DNA from: Desulfobacterales bacterium HSG17
Lineage (GTDB): Bacteria; Desulfobacterota; Desulfobacteria; Desulfobacterales; Desulfococcaceae
Reading direction: 5' to 3'
Assembly: GCA_030377945.1 (NCBI GenBank)
Contig: JAUCGD010000127.1
Location: 1 to 8,456 of the forward strand
DNA length: 8,456 nt
Shown: positions 1 to 7,460 of the stretch, in pieces
Numbering within the stretch: the stretch's first letter is position 1
How the letters are laid out: each line of letters begins with the position of its first letter
Program-made: the position numbers and the translations under genes
The notes under the pieces: generated by a model
Told to the model about the DNA's origin: nothing
Database searches by the model: none
What the model saw: only the letters and a program-made list of their open reading frames with translations

Positions 1-24
1 ATCTATAGTGAAATCACAGGATAA
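1..24 (+). CDS. C-terminal tail of an upstream gene (partial)
   Basis: Reading from base 1, an open frame encodes IYSEITG and ends at a TAA at 22-24, five bases before the ATG of the RemA-like gene. That spacing is what one expects between neighbouring genes of an operon, and the RBS of the next gene (AGG at 18-20) would lie inside these last codons. Only seven residues are visible, so the product cannot be named. In related bacteria a yicC gene often precedes remA and gmk, but this tail does not resemble the usual YicC C-terminus as I remember it. A second open frame also crosses this edge, so the call is weak. Confidence 0.25.
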   Translation: MYSEITG

Positions 25-29
25 CCCCA

Positions 30-335
30 ATGAATGTGTTAGAAACTTTTCCACGCCTAAAGGAGCAGCACCTTTTAAATATTGGATTCGGCAGCACAGT
101 GGTGGCCGAACGGCTTGTTGCCATCGTCAGCCCCAATTCCGCGCCCATGAAACGCCTAAAAGACGAAGCCAAACTGGACAAACGCTTGATTGACGCCACC
201 CATGGCCGTCGGACCCGTTCCATATTGATCACCGACAGCAACCATGTGGTTTTATCGGCCATTCAACCCGAAACCATTTCACAACGTTACATCGCCCTCA
301 TGGCGCAACCGGACACCAGCAAATCCGAGGAATAA
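30..335 (+). CDS. remA: RemA-like / DUF370 regulatory protein, N-terminally extended
   Basis: A 101-residue protein of the RemA/DUF370 family. In Bacillus subtilis RemA is a DNA-binding activator of biofilm-matrix and osmoprotection genes; its role in Gram-negative bacteria is not established, so function here is by family only. Seen directly: LLNIGFG at residues 15-21, IVSPNSAP at 32-39, the arginine patch GRRTR at 59-63 (equivalent arginines bind DNA in Bacillus) and LSAIQPETI at 75-83. Family members are usually about 85-95 residues and begin only two or three residues before LLNIGFG; this one has about 14 extra residues, followed at the other end by a polar tail. The ATG at 30 is the only ATG or GTG in frame before the conserved core (a stop lies at 9-11) and has an AGG nine bases upstream. 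An AAGGAG at 60-65 sits just where an RBS for the usual shorter start would be, but no ATG, GTG or TTG follows it. It lies directly upstream of gmk, a common arrangement. Confidence 0.85.
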   Translation: MNVLETFPRLKEQHLLNIGFGSTVVAERLVAIVSPNSAPMKRLKDEAKLDKRLIDATHGRRTRSILITDSNHVVLSAIQPETISQRYIALMAQPDTSKSEE

Positions 336-364
336 CGTTAACCCGAAAGGATGTGAAGGGTACC

Positions 365-955
365 ATGCAAACCGCCATCGGACAGCTTTTCATCATCTCA
401 GCGCCATCCGGCACCGGTAAAACAACGTTGACGCAGGCTTTATTGGATCGCTTCTCGGATATTGCCTATTCCATATCCTATACCACCCGTATGCCGCGGA
501 AAAACGAGATTGATGGTGTGGATTATCATTTCATTTCCCATGAAGAATTTCAGAGCGGTATTCATGTGGCCCGCTGGGCGGAATGGGCTGAAGTGCATGA
601 TAATTTTTACGGGACCAGTGCCGGATTCTTGGATAAAAAAATCCGCGCCGGTCAAAGCGTTTTGCTGGACATTGATGTGGAAGGGCGCCGCCAGGTCATC
701 AAGCGTTTTCCGAATGCCTGTACCATATTTATTCTGCCGCCATCTCTGGAGGTGCTGGAGCAGCGATTGAGAAGCCGGGGTACCGAAGCCGAAGAAACCA
801 TTCAAAAACGACTTAAAAATGCCGTTGATGAAATTTCCCACCGTCTGGAATATAAATTTATCATTATCAATGACGATTTGGAACAGGCTAAATCCGAACT
901 TTTTGAAATCATTCAAAATAAACTCCAATCTGTAATAGTATCCTCCCAGGCATGA
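365..955 (+). CDS. gmk: Guanylate kinase
   Basis: Cytosolic guanylate kinase, converting ATP plus GMP to ADP plus GDP in purine nucleotide salvage and GTP supply. Counted from the ATG at 365, the protein has 196 residues, close to the usual 190-210. Seen: P-loop SAPSGTGKT at 12-20 with Lys19; GMP-binding segment SYTTRMPR at 38-45 and the nearby GVDYHF at 51-56; then WAEVHDNFYGTS, which carries the conserved Glu and Tyr; the LLDIDVEG strand that follows; and the lid-region LRSRGTE. An in-frame GTG at 353 would add four residues, but I prefer 365 because GAAGGG at 355-360 precedes it and the resulting start matches the family. An ATG at 351 is closed at once by TGA. The stop overlaps the next start as ATGA (952-955), implying translational coupling to rlmB. 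The identification is secure; only the start is open. Confidence 0.96.
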   Translation: MQTAIGQLFIISAPSGTGKTTLTQALLDRFSDIAYSISYTTRMPRKNEIDGVDYHFISHEEFQSGIHVARWAEWAEVHDNFYGTSAGFLDKKIRAGQSVLLDIDVEGRRQVIKRFPNACTIFILPPSLEVLEQRLRSRGTEAEETIQKRLKNAVDEISHRLEYKFIIINDDLEQAKSELFEIIQNKLQSVIVSSQA

Positions 956-1713
956 AACCTAAAAGCCCAACAGAAATACTCTATGGTGCCCATACCGTAG
1001 GTGAAGCACTCATCGCCGGACGTCGTGAATTTCACAGCATCTGGGCTTCGCCCGGAAAAAATACTGAACGCCGAAAAGCCATTCTTTCTGCGGCCATAAA
1101 AAAAAATATCCCGGTCCATACCGCCCCCCACCCAGAATTGGCGCGGATCGCCGGCACCCAAAAACACCACGGTGTCATTGCTAAGGTATCTGCTTACCCT
1201 TTATTGTCCCTTGAAAGCCTCATCCAAAGGCTTTTGGAAAAACCCAGCGGCATGCTGGTATTATTGGATTCCATCCATGATCCCCATAATCTGGGGGCAC
1301 TGACCCGAACCGCTTTATGCGCCGGCGCCGTAGGCATGATTATCCCCAAGGACCGCAGCAGCGGACCAACCCCGGCAGCCTCTCATGTCTCGGCCGGTTC
1401 TTTAGAGCACATGCCCTTGGCAGCCGTTACCAATCTGAGCCGCGCCATGGATAGGCTCAAACAGAACAGCATCTGGTGCCATGGGCTTGACATCCAAGGC
1501 GACCGATCCCTGTTCGACATTGGTTTCCCCAAACACACGGCATTGGTAATCGGCAACGAGGAAAAAGGATTACGCCGCCTGATTCGGGAAAAATGCGACA
1601 CCCTTATTAAAATCGAGCAGGCATCGACCCTTAATTCCCTCAATGCATCTGTGGCCGGCGGGATCACGATGTACACCTTTTATCGACAACAACTAAAAGA
1701 CGAACTATTATAA
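952..1713 (+). CDS. rlmB: 23S rRNA (guanosine-2'-O-)-methyltransferase, RlmB/TrmH family
   Basis: A SpoU-class (SPOUT) methyltransferase, most like RlmB, which uses S-adenosylmethionine to 2'-O-methylate a conserved guanosine (G2251 in E. coli numbering) in the peptidyl-transferase loop of 23S rRNA. The 253-residue length fits the family. The N-terminal L30e-like RNA-binding domain shows YGAHTVGEAL (11-20) and HHGVIAKV (72-79). The catalytic domain has motif 1, NLGALTRTA (113-121; Asn113, Arg119), the RlmB-typical SAGSLEHMPLAAVTNL (147-162), motif 2, VIGNEEKGL (199-207), and motif 3, NSLNASVAGG (228-237), which form the knotted cofactor site. The start ATG overlaps the gmk stop. A related tRNA methyltransferase (TrmH) is the main alternative, but the SAGxLEHxP segment favours RlmB. 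Confidence 0.93.
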   Translation: MKPKSPTEILYGAHTVGEALIAGRREFHSIWASPGKNTERRKAILSAAIKKNIPVHTAPHPELARIAGTQKHHGVIAKVSAYPLLSLESLIQRLLEKPSGMLVLLDSIHDPHNLGALTRTALCAGAVGMIIPKDRSSGPTPAASHVSAGSLEHMPLAAVTNLSRAMDRLKQNSIWCHGLDIQGDRSLFDIGFPKHTALVIGNEEKGLRRLIREKCDTLIKIEQASTLNSLNASVAGGITMYTFYRQQLKDELL

Positions 1714-1731
1714 ATTTGAAAGAGGAGCATT

Positions 1732-2961
1732 ATGGCTACACCCCAAAAAATTACCCAAAATTCCGACATGACCCTGAATATATCAGACTGTCCTATAATA
1801 CCCTTTATCGAAGGTGACGGGATTGGTCCTGATATCTGGCATGCCACTCGTTTGGTGGTGGATGCCGCTGTCAAAAAGGCATTTTCAGGACAAAAACAAA
1901 TCGAGTGGCTTGAATTGCCGGTGGGTGAAAAAGGTCATGCCCAAACCGGTGAATGGTTGCCGGAAGATTCCCTTTCCGCCATCAATGATCACCATGTGGC
2001 CATTAAGGGACCATTAACAACCCCCGTAGGAAAAGGGATACGCAGCTTGAATGTGGCCATTCGCCAAAAGCTGGACCTGTATGCCTGCGTTCGCCCGGTG
2101 CGTTACATTGATACCGTTCCCAGCCCCATGAAAAGCCCGGAAAAAGTGGATATGATCATTTTCAGGGAAAACACTGAAGACCTGTATGCCGGCATCGAAT
2201 GGCAATCCGGTACCCCTGAAGCCCAACGCGTGCAAGCCTTTCTGGAAAAAGAGATGGGTGCCGCCCTGCCGCCGGAAGCTGGTATCGGAATCAAACCCAT
2301 CAGTGCCGTCAATACCAAACGTTTGGTGGCGAGGGCCATTGCCTATGCTATCGAGCAGAAACAGCCCAGCGTCACCTTGATGCATAAAGGCAATATCATG
2401 AAATTTACCGAAGGGGCCTTTGCCCAATGGGGTTATGAAGTCGCCCGGGAACTGTTTCCCGATCAAACCATCAGTGAAGCCGATGTTTGGGAACACCATG
2501 ATGGTGAGGCACCAGATGGGAAAATCGTGATCAAGGATCGCATTGCCGATATGCTTTTTCAACAAGTGCTGTTGCGGCCGACGGAATACCAGGTGATTGC
2601 CTGCCCCAACCTGAACGGCGATTATCTTTCCGATGCCCTGGCTGCCCAGGTCGGTGGTTTGGGAATGGCCCCAGGCGCCAACATGAATGATGTCTGTGCA
2701 GTTTTTGAAGCCACCCACGGCACCGCCCCCAAATATGCCGGACTTGACAAGGTCAACCCCAGCTCCCTGATGCTTTCCGCTGCCATGATGCTGGATCATA
2801 TGGGGTGGCAACCAGCCGCAGAACAACTGAGATCAGCCTTACAGCAAACCGTGGCCGACAAGACCGTGACCTATGACCTGGCACGCCAGATCGAGGGTGC
2901 CATTGAAGTAAAATGCTCTGTTTTTGCCGAAAAAATGGCGGATAAAATTGCGGCTGATTAA
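1732..2961 (+). CDS. icd: Isocitrate dehydrogenase, NADP-dependent
   Basis: Oxidative decarboxylation of isocitrate to 2-oxoglutarate with NADP+, a TCA-cycle enzyme of the cytosol. The 409 residues align along their length with my recollection of E. coli Icd. Substrate-site residues are present: Ser105 and Asn107 in RSLNVAIRQ (104-112), Arg111, Arg121, Arg145 in FREN, Tyr152, Lys219 in HKGN, and Asp273, Asp297 and Asp301 for the metal. NADP+ preference is shown by Lys334-Tyr335 (HGTAPKYAG) and by Tyr381 and Arg385 (YDLAR), equivalent to E. coli Lys344, Tyr345, Tyr391 and Arg395. Ser105 corresponds to the serine that AceK phosphorylates in enteric bacteria; whether a kinase exists here is unknown. 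The start is well supported by GAGGAG at 1722-1727, four bases from the ATG. It lies 18 nt after rlmB and overlaps the following comF-like gene by about 14 nt. Confidence 0.97.
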   Translation: MATPQKITQNSDMTLNISDCPIIPFIEGDGIGPDIWHATRLVVDAAVKKAFSGQKQIEWLELPVGEKGHAQTGEWLPEDSLSAINDHHVAIKGPLTTPVGKGIRSLNVAIRQKLDLYACVRPVRYIDTVPSPMKSPEKVDMIIFRENTEDLYAGIEWQSGTPEAQRVQAFLEKEMGAALPPEAGIGIKPISAVNTKRLVARAIAYAIEQKQPSVTLMHKGNIMKFTEGAFAQWGYEVARELFPDQTISEADVWEHHDGEAPDGKIVIKDRIADMLFQQVLLRPTEYQVIACPNLNGDYLSDALAAQVGGLGMAPGANMNDVCAVFEATHGTAPKYAGLDKVNPSSLMLSAAMMLDHMGWQPAAEQLRSALQQTVADKTVTYDLARQIEGAIEVKCSVFAEKMADKIAAD

Positions 2962-3766
2962 CCTTAAAGAATGGCTGGCCGCGTTTTTTCGCGGTGCCCG
3001 GGAATGTATTTTTCCGTTGGTGTGCGCGGCCTGCCAAAAAACATTTGCCGAACCGCGTCACATCAAGGCAAATGAACCGACCTATGATCTCAGGCAGGTT
3101 CTTTGCCCTGAATGTTGTAGGCGTCTTTCGTTCATTGTTTCACCCCTGTGCAGTGGTTGCGGGATTCCCTTTGCCACTGACACAGGGCCGGATCATCTCT
3201 GCGGCAAATGCCATAAAGAGTCACTATCCATTATCAAGATTCGGTCCGCCATGATTTATGGAAATCCTGTTTCTTCCCTTGTCCAGGCATTAAAATACAA
3301 GTCAGCCACCCGTTTTGCGCCGGCCATGGGAAGGACCCTTTTTCAGACATTCCAACAATACTGGCAGCCGGGTGAAATCGATGTCATCATCCCCATTCCA
3401 TTGCACCGGGATCGGCGACGAAGACGCGGTTATAATCAGTCCGATCAGTTACTACGTCCATGGCCCAAGTTATTATTGAACTCGAGGTTCAAGACGCATA
3501 TCCCCCAAATTGTGTACAAAGCCATCAGCAGACCAATATTCACACCACCCCAAACCGGCCTGGACCGAGCTGATCGACTGCAAAACCTGGCATCCGCCTT
3601 TTCCGTATTACAACCTGAAATCATCAAGGGGAAAAACATCCTATTGATGGATGATGTCTATACCACCGGCACAACCCTCAACGAGTGCGGACAGGAATTA
3701 TTGAAAAACGGTGCGCGATCGATCCATGCCCTGACCCTTGCCCGGTCACTGCCGGGGCATACTTGA
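2948..3766 (+). CDS. ComF family phosphoribosyltransferase-like protein
   Basis: A 272-residue ComF/GntX-type protein: an N-terminal zinc-ribbon-like region followed by a type I phosphoribosyltransferase (PRTase) fold. ComF assists DNA uptake in naturally transformable bacteria, and GntX-like homologues occur in many others, so competence cannot be inferred. Four CxxC pairs are seen: CAAC (26-29), CPEC (53-56), CSGC (68-71) and CGKC (85-88), enough for two zinc sites. The signature [10 protein letters not shown] (156-165) and the PRPP-binding motif [13 protein letters not shown] (231-243) are intact. The start is uncertain. No ATG is available; I favour TTG at 2948, five bases after a GGA, overlapping the icd end by 14 nt. 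TTG at 2924 would add eight residues but has no RBS. The overlap suggests translation coupled to icd. No helicase ComFA or other competence gene is visible in the window. Confidence 0.88.
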   Translation: MRLINLKEWLAAFFRGARECIFPLVCAACQKTFAEPRHIKANEPTYDLRQVLCPECCRRLSFIVSPLCSGCGIPFATDTGPDHLCGKCHKESLSIIKIRSAMIYGNPVSSLVQALKYKSATRFAPAMGRTLFQTFQQYWQPGEIDVIIPIPLHRDRRRRRGYNQSDQLLRPWPKLLLNSRFKTHIPQIVYKAISRPIFTPPQTGLDRADRLQNLASAFSVLQPEIIKGKNILLMDDVYTTGTTLNECGQELLKNGARSIHALTLARSLPGHT

Positions 3767-3823
3767 TAATCAAAAACGAAACCAGTAAGGTAATTTTTTA
3801 TTTCATATAGGAGTACTATAAAA

Positions 3824-3910
3824 ATGCATTACGAAGGAAACATGATCCGCCCCCCCCAGCGAGGCCGACAGCATTTTATTACAAGCCACCGTGGGCTGTT
3901 CCCGCAATAA
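3824..3910 (+). pseudogene. Displaced 5' end of the radical SAM gene (frame broken at C8)
   Basis: An ATG at 3824 with an AGGAG at 3809-3813 opens a frame that begins MHYEGNMIRPP, the type of N-terminus usual for this radical SAM family. After the C run at 3850-3857 the frame continues as unrelated residues and stops at 3908-3910, giving a 28-residue peptide. Shifting by one base inside the C run joins it to SEADSILLQATVGC and the rest of the radical SAM protein. I therefore read it as the true start of the downstream gene, not as a separate gene. Whether the break is real or a sequence error cannot be told from here. Confidence 0.7.
3850..3857 (+). repeat. C8 homopolymer at the frame break
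   Basis: Eight consecutive Cs follow a G at 3849, within codons 9-11 of the radical SAM gene. Seven Cs would read CGC CCC CCC AGC (Arg-Pro-Pro-Ser) and give one continuous frame from the ATG at 3824 to the stop at 4697. Runs of this length are prone to slippage in replication, transcription and sequencing. Confidence 0.85.
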
Positions 3911-4697
3911 ATGTACATTTTGCGGGGCCTACAAGGGAGAACGCTTCAAAATCAAACCCATGGACATCATTTTGGGCGATATTGATTACGCGGCCCAACA
4001 TTTCCGCAGGCAAAACCGCTTGTTCATCTGCGATGGTGACGGCCTGATCATTCCCCAAAAAAAACTCGTTCAAATCCTGACCGCAATTCAGAAGAAACTC
4101 CCTTTTGTGAAACGGGTGGGAGTGTATGCCAATGCCAAAAGTATCAAATTAAAAACCCCCGACCAGTTAAAAGAATTAAACGATTTGGGCCTTGCCATTG
4201 CTTACATGGGTCTTGAAACCGGGGATGACGATACTTTACAAAAAATTAACAAGGGCGCCGATTCCGCCCTAATGATCGAGATGGGTCAAAAGATCCGCAA
4301 GGCCGGATTCAAGCTGTCCATTACGGTTCTTTTGGGCATTGCCGGTAAAGGTAAAAAAGCCATTACGCACGCCCGGGAAACCGGCCGGGTTCTTTCCGCC
4401 ATTGATCCGGAATTTGTCGGTGCCTTGAGCCTCATGTTGATCCCCGGCACTCCCATGTATAAAGATCACATCAATGGGGACTTTCAATTACCGGATGCTG
4501 TTGAAATGTTGGTTGAGCTGCGGGAAATGTTTGCCGGCACCCATCTGACCGGCGGACTTTTCCATGCCAACCATGCTTCCAATTATCTTCCCATCCGGGC
4601 CACCCTGCCCCGGGACCGGGAATCAGTACTGGCCTTGATTGATCAAGCCCTTGACGGCAAGATTGCCCTGAAACCCGAATATTTGCGCGCCCTTTAA
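3891..4697 (+). CDS. Radical SAM protein (main body; 5' end in another frame)
   Basis: An iron-sulfur, S-adenosylmethionine-cleaving radical enzyme of unknown substrate. The longest frame with a recognised start codon begins at GTG 3891, but coding clearly continues upstream to 3858 and, allowing one C fewer in the 3850-3857 run, to the ATG at 3824, giving about 290 residues. In that numbering the cluster-binding cysteines are C25, C30 and C33 (GCSRNKCTFC), a Cx4Cx2C spacing rather than the classical Cx3Cx2C. FICDGDGLII stands where many family members have a GGE-type SAM-contacting motif. Further along are YMGLETGDD, a glycine-rich GIAGKGK, LIPGTPMY and a C-terminal HANHASNYLPI followed by TLPRDRE; together these resemble small radical SAM proteins I recall from Desulfobacterota. 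No B12-binding or extra cluster domain is visible. It lies 57 nt after comF and 42 nt before tkt. Starting at 3891 would remove the first strand and leave the cysteines two residues from the start, so that form is unlikely to be functional. Confidence 0.8.
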   Translation: MGCSRNKCTFCGAYKGERFKIKPMDIILGDIDYAAQHFRRQNRLFICDGDGLIIPQKKLVQILTAIQKKLPFVKRVGVYANAKSIKLKTPDQLKELNDLGLAIAYMGLETGDDDTLQKINKGADSALMIEMGQKIRKAGFKLSITVLLGIAGKGKKAITHARETGRVLSAIDPEFVGALSLMLIPGTPMYKDHINGDFQLPDAVEMLVELREMFAGTHLTGGLFHANHASNYLPIRATLPRDRESVLALIDQALDGKIALKPEYLRAL

Positions 4698-4718
4698 AAT
4701 GTAAGGCGTGCTTTTTTT
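4685..4718 (+). terminator. Hairpin plus T7 across the radical SAM stop codon
   Basis: GCGCGCC at 4685-4691 pairs with GGCGTGC at 4705-4711 (seven pairs, one G-U) around a 13-nt loop that contains the TAA stop. Seven Ts follow at 4712-4718. This is the form of an intrinsic terminator or attenuator. The tkt start is only 21 nt further on and its RBS (AAAGGAG, 4726-4732) starts seven bases after the T run, so partial read-through is likely needed for tkt unless tkt has its own promoter upstream. Confidence 0.55.
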
Positions 4719-4739
4719 ATTTACCAAAGGAGCTTTGCA

Positions 4740-6740
4740 ATGACACAACCCGACGAATGTAGTTTAAACTTGGAAACCCTTTGTATCAATACCATCCGCA
4801 CCCTCTCCATGGATGCGGTTCAGGCCGCCAATTCCGGGCATCCCGGTGCCCCCATGGGTCTTGCAGCGCCGGCCTATGTACTTTGGACCCGCATTATGCG
4901 CCATAGTCCGGATTCGCCGGATTGGCCAGACCGCGACCGCTTTGTTCTGTCCGGTGGACATGCCTCCATGCTGCTTTACAGCATGCTTCACCTCTGCGGG
5001 TATGACCTTTCCCTTCAGGACCTGAAAAATTTTCGCCAATGGGGCTCCAAAACCCCCGGCCACCCGGAATACAAGCATACCCCGGGCGTAGAGACCACCA
5101 CCGGTCCCTTGGGCCAGGGATTCACAAATGCTGTGGGCATGGCCATGGCCGAATGCCGTTTGACGGAGAAATTCGGTGCCCTGGTGAATCATTTTACATA
5201 TTGTCTGTGCGGTGATGGGGATCTGATGGAAGGCGTTGCCTCAGAGGCCGCAAGTTTAGCAGGACATCTGGGACTGGGCAAATTGATTGTGTTGTATGAT
5301 GACAATAAAATATCCATTGAAGGTGGCACGGATATCGCTTTTACCGAAGATGTGGGCATGCGTTTCAAAGCCTATGACTGGCAGGTACTAAAAATTGAGG
5401 ACGGCAATGACCCGGATGCGGTGGAAAAAGCTGTTCTGGCAGCGCAAAAAGAAACTACCCGGCCCACCATGATCATGGTGCGGACCCGAATCGCCCACGG
5501 CAGCCCGAACCTCCAGGATTCCTGCAACGCCCACGGCGCCCCTCTGGGAGAAGAAGAAGTACGTCTGACCAAAGAGAATCTGGGTTGTCCGCCGGATGAA
5601 ATATTCTGCATTCCCGATGAAGCTAAAGCCCACTTTGTCGCCCTGATGCAAGAACGGAAGGCCGCCATGGCGGAATGGGAAGCACTGGCAACCCGCTGTA
5701 AAGATGACAGCCCGGCTGTCTGGAAGGAATTTGAAACCGTGTTATCCGGCACCTGCGACCTGGACTGGAATGCGGTCTTGCCCCAATTTGAACCCGATGC
5801 CGCCGGTATCGCCTCACGGGCTTCTTCGGGCCAGGTGTTGAACGCCATCGCCGGGCATTATCCCTGGTTATGGGGCGGATCTGCGGATCTGGCACCCAGC
5901 AACAAAACCCAGATTAATGGGGAAAAAGATTTCCAGAAATTCCAGTATGACGGCCGCAATATCCGTTTTGGCGTCCGCGAGCACGCCATGGGCGGTATCA
6001 TGAACGGCATGGCGCTGCACGGCGGCATTAAACCCTATGGTGGAACCTTTCTGGTATTTGCCGATTACATGCGCGGCGCCATCCGCCTGGCTGCCCTCAT
6101 GCAGATTCCGGTCATTTATGTTTTCACCCATGACAGCGTGGCAGTGGGCGAGGATGGCCCGACCCATCAGCCGGTTGAGCACGTGCTTTCCCTCAGGGCC
6201 ATTCCCGGTTTGACGGTCTTGCGACCGGGGGATGCCAATGAAGTGGCGCAAAGTTGGAAAATCGCCATGACCAATACCGGCCCCACCGCCCTGATTCTCA
6301 GTCGTCAAAAACTGCCCACCATTGACCGCGCTGTTTTTGCAGATGCTGAAAATCTGACCAAAGGGGCATACATTGTAAATCCGGATGTTTCCGATCCCAA
6401 ATTGCAAATCATTGCCACCGGTTCTGAGTTGGGATTATCCATGGCTGCCGCTGCCAAACTGGCAGAAGAAGGCATCAGTACCCAGGTCGTCAGCATGCCT
6501 TCCTGGGAACTTTTTGCCGCACAGGATGACGCCTACCAGAAAAGCGTATTGCCGACCGGCATGCCGCGACTCGCCGTGGAAGCTGGTTCTTCCATGGGCT
6601 GGCACAAATTCACCGGTGATGCCGGTGATGTCCTCGGCATCGACAAGTTCGGCACCTCCGCCCCCGGCGGCAAGGTTTTGGCTGAATACGGATTCACCGT
6701 GGAAACCGTGATGGCCAAGGCCAAGGCCCTGTTATCCTGA
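4740..6740 (+). CDS. tkt: Transketolase
   Basis: Thiamine-diphosphate enzyme that moves two-carbon ketol units between sugar phosphates in the non-oxidative pentose phosphate pathway. The 666 residues match the full-length bacterial form (about 660-670). Seen in order: [10 protein letters not shown] (31-40, His34), SGGHAS (71-76, His74), KTPGHPEY (104-111, His108), the ThDP/Mg-binding stretch from GDGD at 158-161 to DDNKISIEG at 187-195 (Asp159, Asn189), and IAHGSPN (251-257). In the pyrimidine domain are [10 protein letters not shown] (381-390), GVREHAMGG with catalytic Glu414, THDS with His464, EDGPTHQP (471-478) and the phosphate-binding Arg522. The C-terminal domain is complete. The start is clear: AAAGGAG at 4726-4732, seven bases before ATG. 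It follows the radical SAM gene by 42 nt with a likely attenuator between, and is closed by a strong terminator. No other pentose phosphate or Calvin-cycle gene is in the window. Confidence 0.98.
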   Translation: MTQPDECSLNLETLCINTIRTLSMDAVQAANSGHPGAPMGLAAPAYVLWTRIMRHSPDSPDWPDRDRFVLSGGHASMLLYSMLHLCGYDLSLQDLKNFRQWGSKTPGHPEYKHTPGVETTTGPLGQGFTNAVGMAMAECRLTEKFGALVNHFTYCLCGDGDLMEGVASEAASLAGHLGLGKLIVLYDDNKISIEGGTDIAFTEDVGMRFKAYDWQVLKIEDGNDPDAVEKAVLAAQKETTRPTMIMVRTRIAHGSPNLQDSCNAHGAPLGEEEVRLTKENLGCPPDEIFCIPDEAKAHFVALMQERKAAMAEWEALATRCKDDSPAVWKEFETVLSGTCDLDWNAVLPQFEPDAAGIASRASSGQVLNAIAGHYPWLWGGSADLAPSNKTQINGEKDFQKFQYDGRNIRFGVREHAMGGIMNGMALHGGIKPYGGTFLVFADYMRGAIRLAALMQIPVIYVFTHDSVAVGEDGPTHQPVEHVLSLRAIPGLTVLRPGDANEVAQSWKIAMTNTGPTALILSRQKLPTIDRAVFADAENLTKGAYIVNPDVSDPKLQIIATGSELGLSMAAAAKLAEEGISTQVVSMPSWELFAAQDDAYQKSVLPTGMPRLAVEAGSSMGWHKFTGDAGDVLGIDKFGTSAPGGKVLAEYGFTVETVMAKAKALLS

Positions 6741-6757
6741 TTTCATCATATTATAAC

Positions 6758-6804
6758 AGAAAGCCGGTTCAGGCATTCCTGAACCGGCTTTCTAAATTTT
6801 TTTT
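6758..6804 (+). terminator. Strong intrinsic terminator after tkt
   Basis: A perfect 16-bp stem (6758-6773 with 6778-6793) closes a CATT loop, followed by AAA and eight Ts at 6797-6804. It lies 17 nt after the tkt stop. This is the clearest terminator in the window and marks the end of the rightward gene run. Confidence 0.95.
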
Positions 6805-6830
6805 CCTTACATTCGTTTAAATCACCCCCA

Positions 6831-6869
6831 TATAAATTGCCTCCAAATTAAAGGAGGATGAACTTGTAA
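6831..6869 (+). promoter_or_regulatory. Possible -10 box and SD-sequestering leader of the macro-domain gene
   Basis: TATAAA at 6831-6836 could be a -10 element for the macro-domain gene, which must have its own promoter because a strong terminator lies just upstream. The best -35 candidate, CTTACA at 6806-6811, is 19 nt away and only four of six bases fit, so this is tentative. Downstream, AAAGGAGG at 6850-6857 is a near-perfect Shine-Dalgarno sequence that does not serve the macro gene (33 nt to its ATG). CCTCC at 6840-6844 can pair with GGAGG at 6853-6857 over an AAATTAAA loop. Immediately after are ATG AAC TTG TAA (6858-6869), a three-codon frame, and at normal SD spacing a TTG followed at once by TAA. 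Confidence 0.3.
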
Positions 6870-6890
6870 AAAACTCCAAAAAGAGAAAAC

Positions 6891-7460
6891 ATGAAGCGAA
6901 CTGTATACCTTGAAAATGGCAAGGAATTTAGCATTGAAACCGGTGACCTTCTTTTCACAAAGGTTGATGCCATTGTGAATCCGGCCAATTCAGGTTTATC
7001 CCATGGAGCGGGTATTGCCGGTGACATTAGCGAACAGGCAGGACCGCGCCTTGATGCGGCATGTGAAAAAATAATCAACAAGCTTGGAAAGATTCAAGTG
7101 ACCCAAGCAATTCCAACCAGAGCCTATAACTTACCCTACAAAGGAATCATTCACGCTGTCGGCCCGCGAATGGGCAACGGAAATGAACAAAAGCTCTTGG
7201 AAAAAACAATACGGAATTGTCTTTATATGGCAGACCGCAAGGTGTTTTCCTCAATTGCGTTTCCAGCCATCAGCACCGGTATTTTCGGTGTTCCTAAACA
7301 AATCTGCGCCTCTTCCTTTAAAAACACCGTCCCCTTATTTCTGGATAAAAGCGAATCCATCCGAACCGTGATTTTGTGCCTGCTTGAAAATGACTACCCG
7401 GTGTTCGAAAAGATTTTTACCGATAGCATTCGTGAAGTGAGAAAAGGGAGTGCCAATTAG
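6891..7460 (+). CDS. Macro domain protein (ADP-ribose binding/hydrolase)
   Basis: A 189-residue stand-alone macro domain. Proteins of this fold bind ADP-ribose and many remove ADP-ribose from proteins or hydrolyse O-acetyl-ADP-ribose. Seen: TGDLL (17-21, with the adenine-contacting Asp19), AIVNPANSGL (27-36), the loop HGAGIAGDI (38-46), AGPRL (50-54), TRAYNLPYKGIIHAVGPR (76-93), and the diphosphate-binding loop AISTGIFGVP (126-135). The HGAGIAG loop has Ala where MacroD/YmdB proteins have the catalytic Asp (GGGGVDG), so it looks closer to the Af1521 type. Start: ATG 6891 is the only choice, since a TAA lies in frame at 6867-6869; its own RBS is weak (AGAG at 6882-6885). It is a single-gene unit between two terminators and is slightly AT-richer than the genes before it. 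No ADP-ribosyltransferase or sirtuin partner is visible, so the substrate is unknown. Confidence 0.92.
   Translation: MKRTVYLENGKEFSIETGDLLFTKVDAIVNPANSGLSHGAGIAGDISEQAGPRLDAACEKIINKLGKIQVTQAIPTRAYNLPYKGIIHAVGPRMGNGNEQKLLEKTIRNCLYMADRKVFSSIAFPAISTGIFGVPKQICASSFKNTVPLFLDKSESIRTVILCLLENDYPVFEKIFTDSIREVRKGSAN

Noticed and set aside
8..193. 61-codon plus-strand open frame at the left edge
   Set aside because: It overlaps the RemA-like gene in another frame, has no family resemblance, and the RemA motifs in the competing frame are unmistakable.
440..928. 162-codon minus-strand open frame
   Set aside because: Antisense shadow of gmk, which is intact with P-loop and GMP-binding motifs.
2014..2826. 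270-codon open frame on the minus strand
   Set aside because: It lies wholly antisense to icd, whose catalytic and cofactor motifs are all present. The translation is rich in Gly, His and Phe, as expected from the complement of a well-biased gene, and shows no family motif.
3741..3756. CCCGG / CCGGG hairpin at the end of the comF-like gene
   Set aside because: Only five pairs around TCACTG and no T tract follows, so it does not qualify as an intrinsic terminator.
3763..3823. TTGATA at 3763-3768 as a -35 box for the radical SAM gene
   Set aside because: No acceptable -10 box lies 16-18 nt downstream (TAAGGT at 3786-3791 is poor), and the short gap fits co-transcription with comF.
5868..6407. 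179-codon minus-strand open frame
   Set aside because: Antisense shadow of the central part of tkt; no recognisable domain or RBS.
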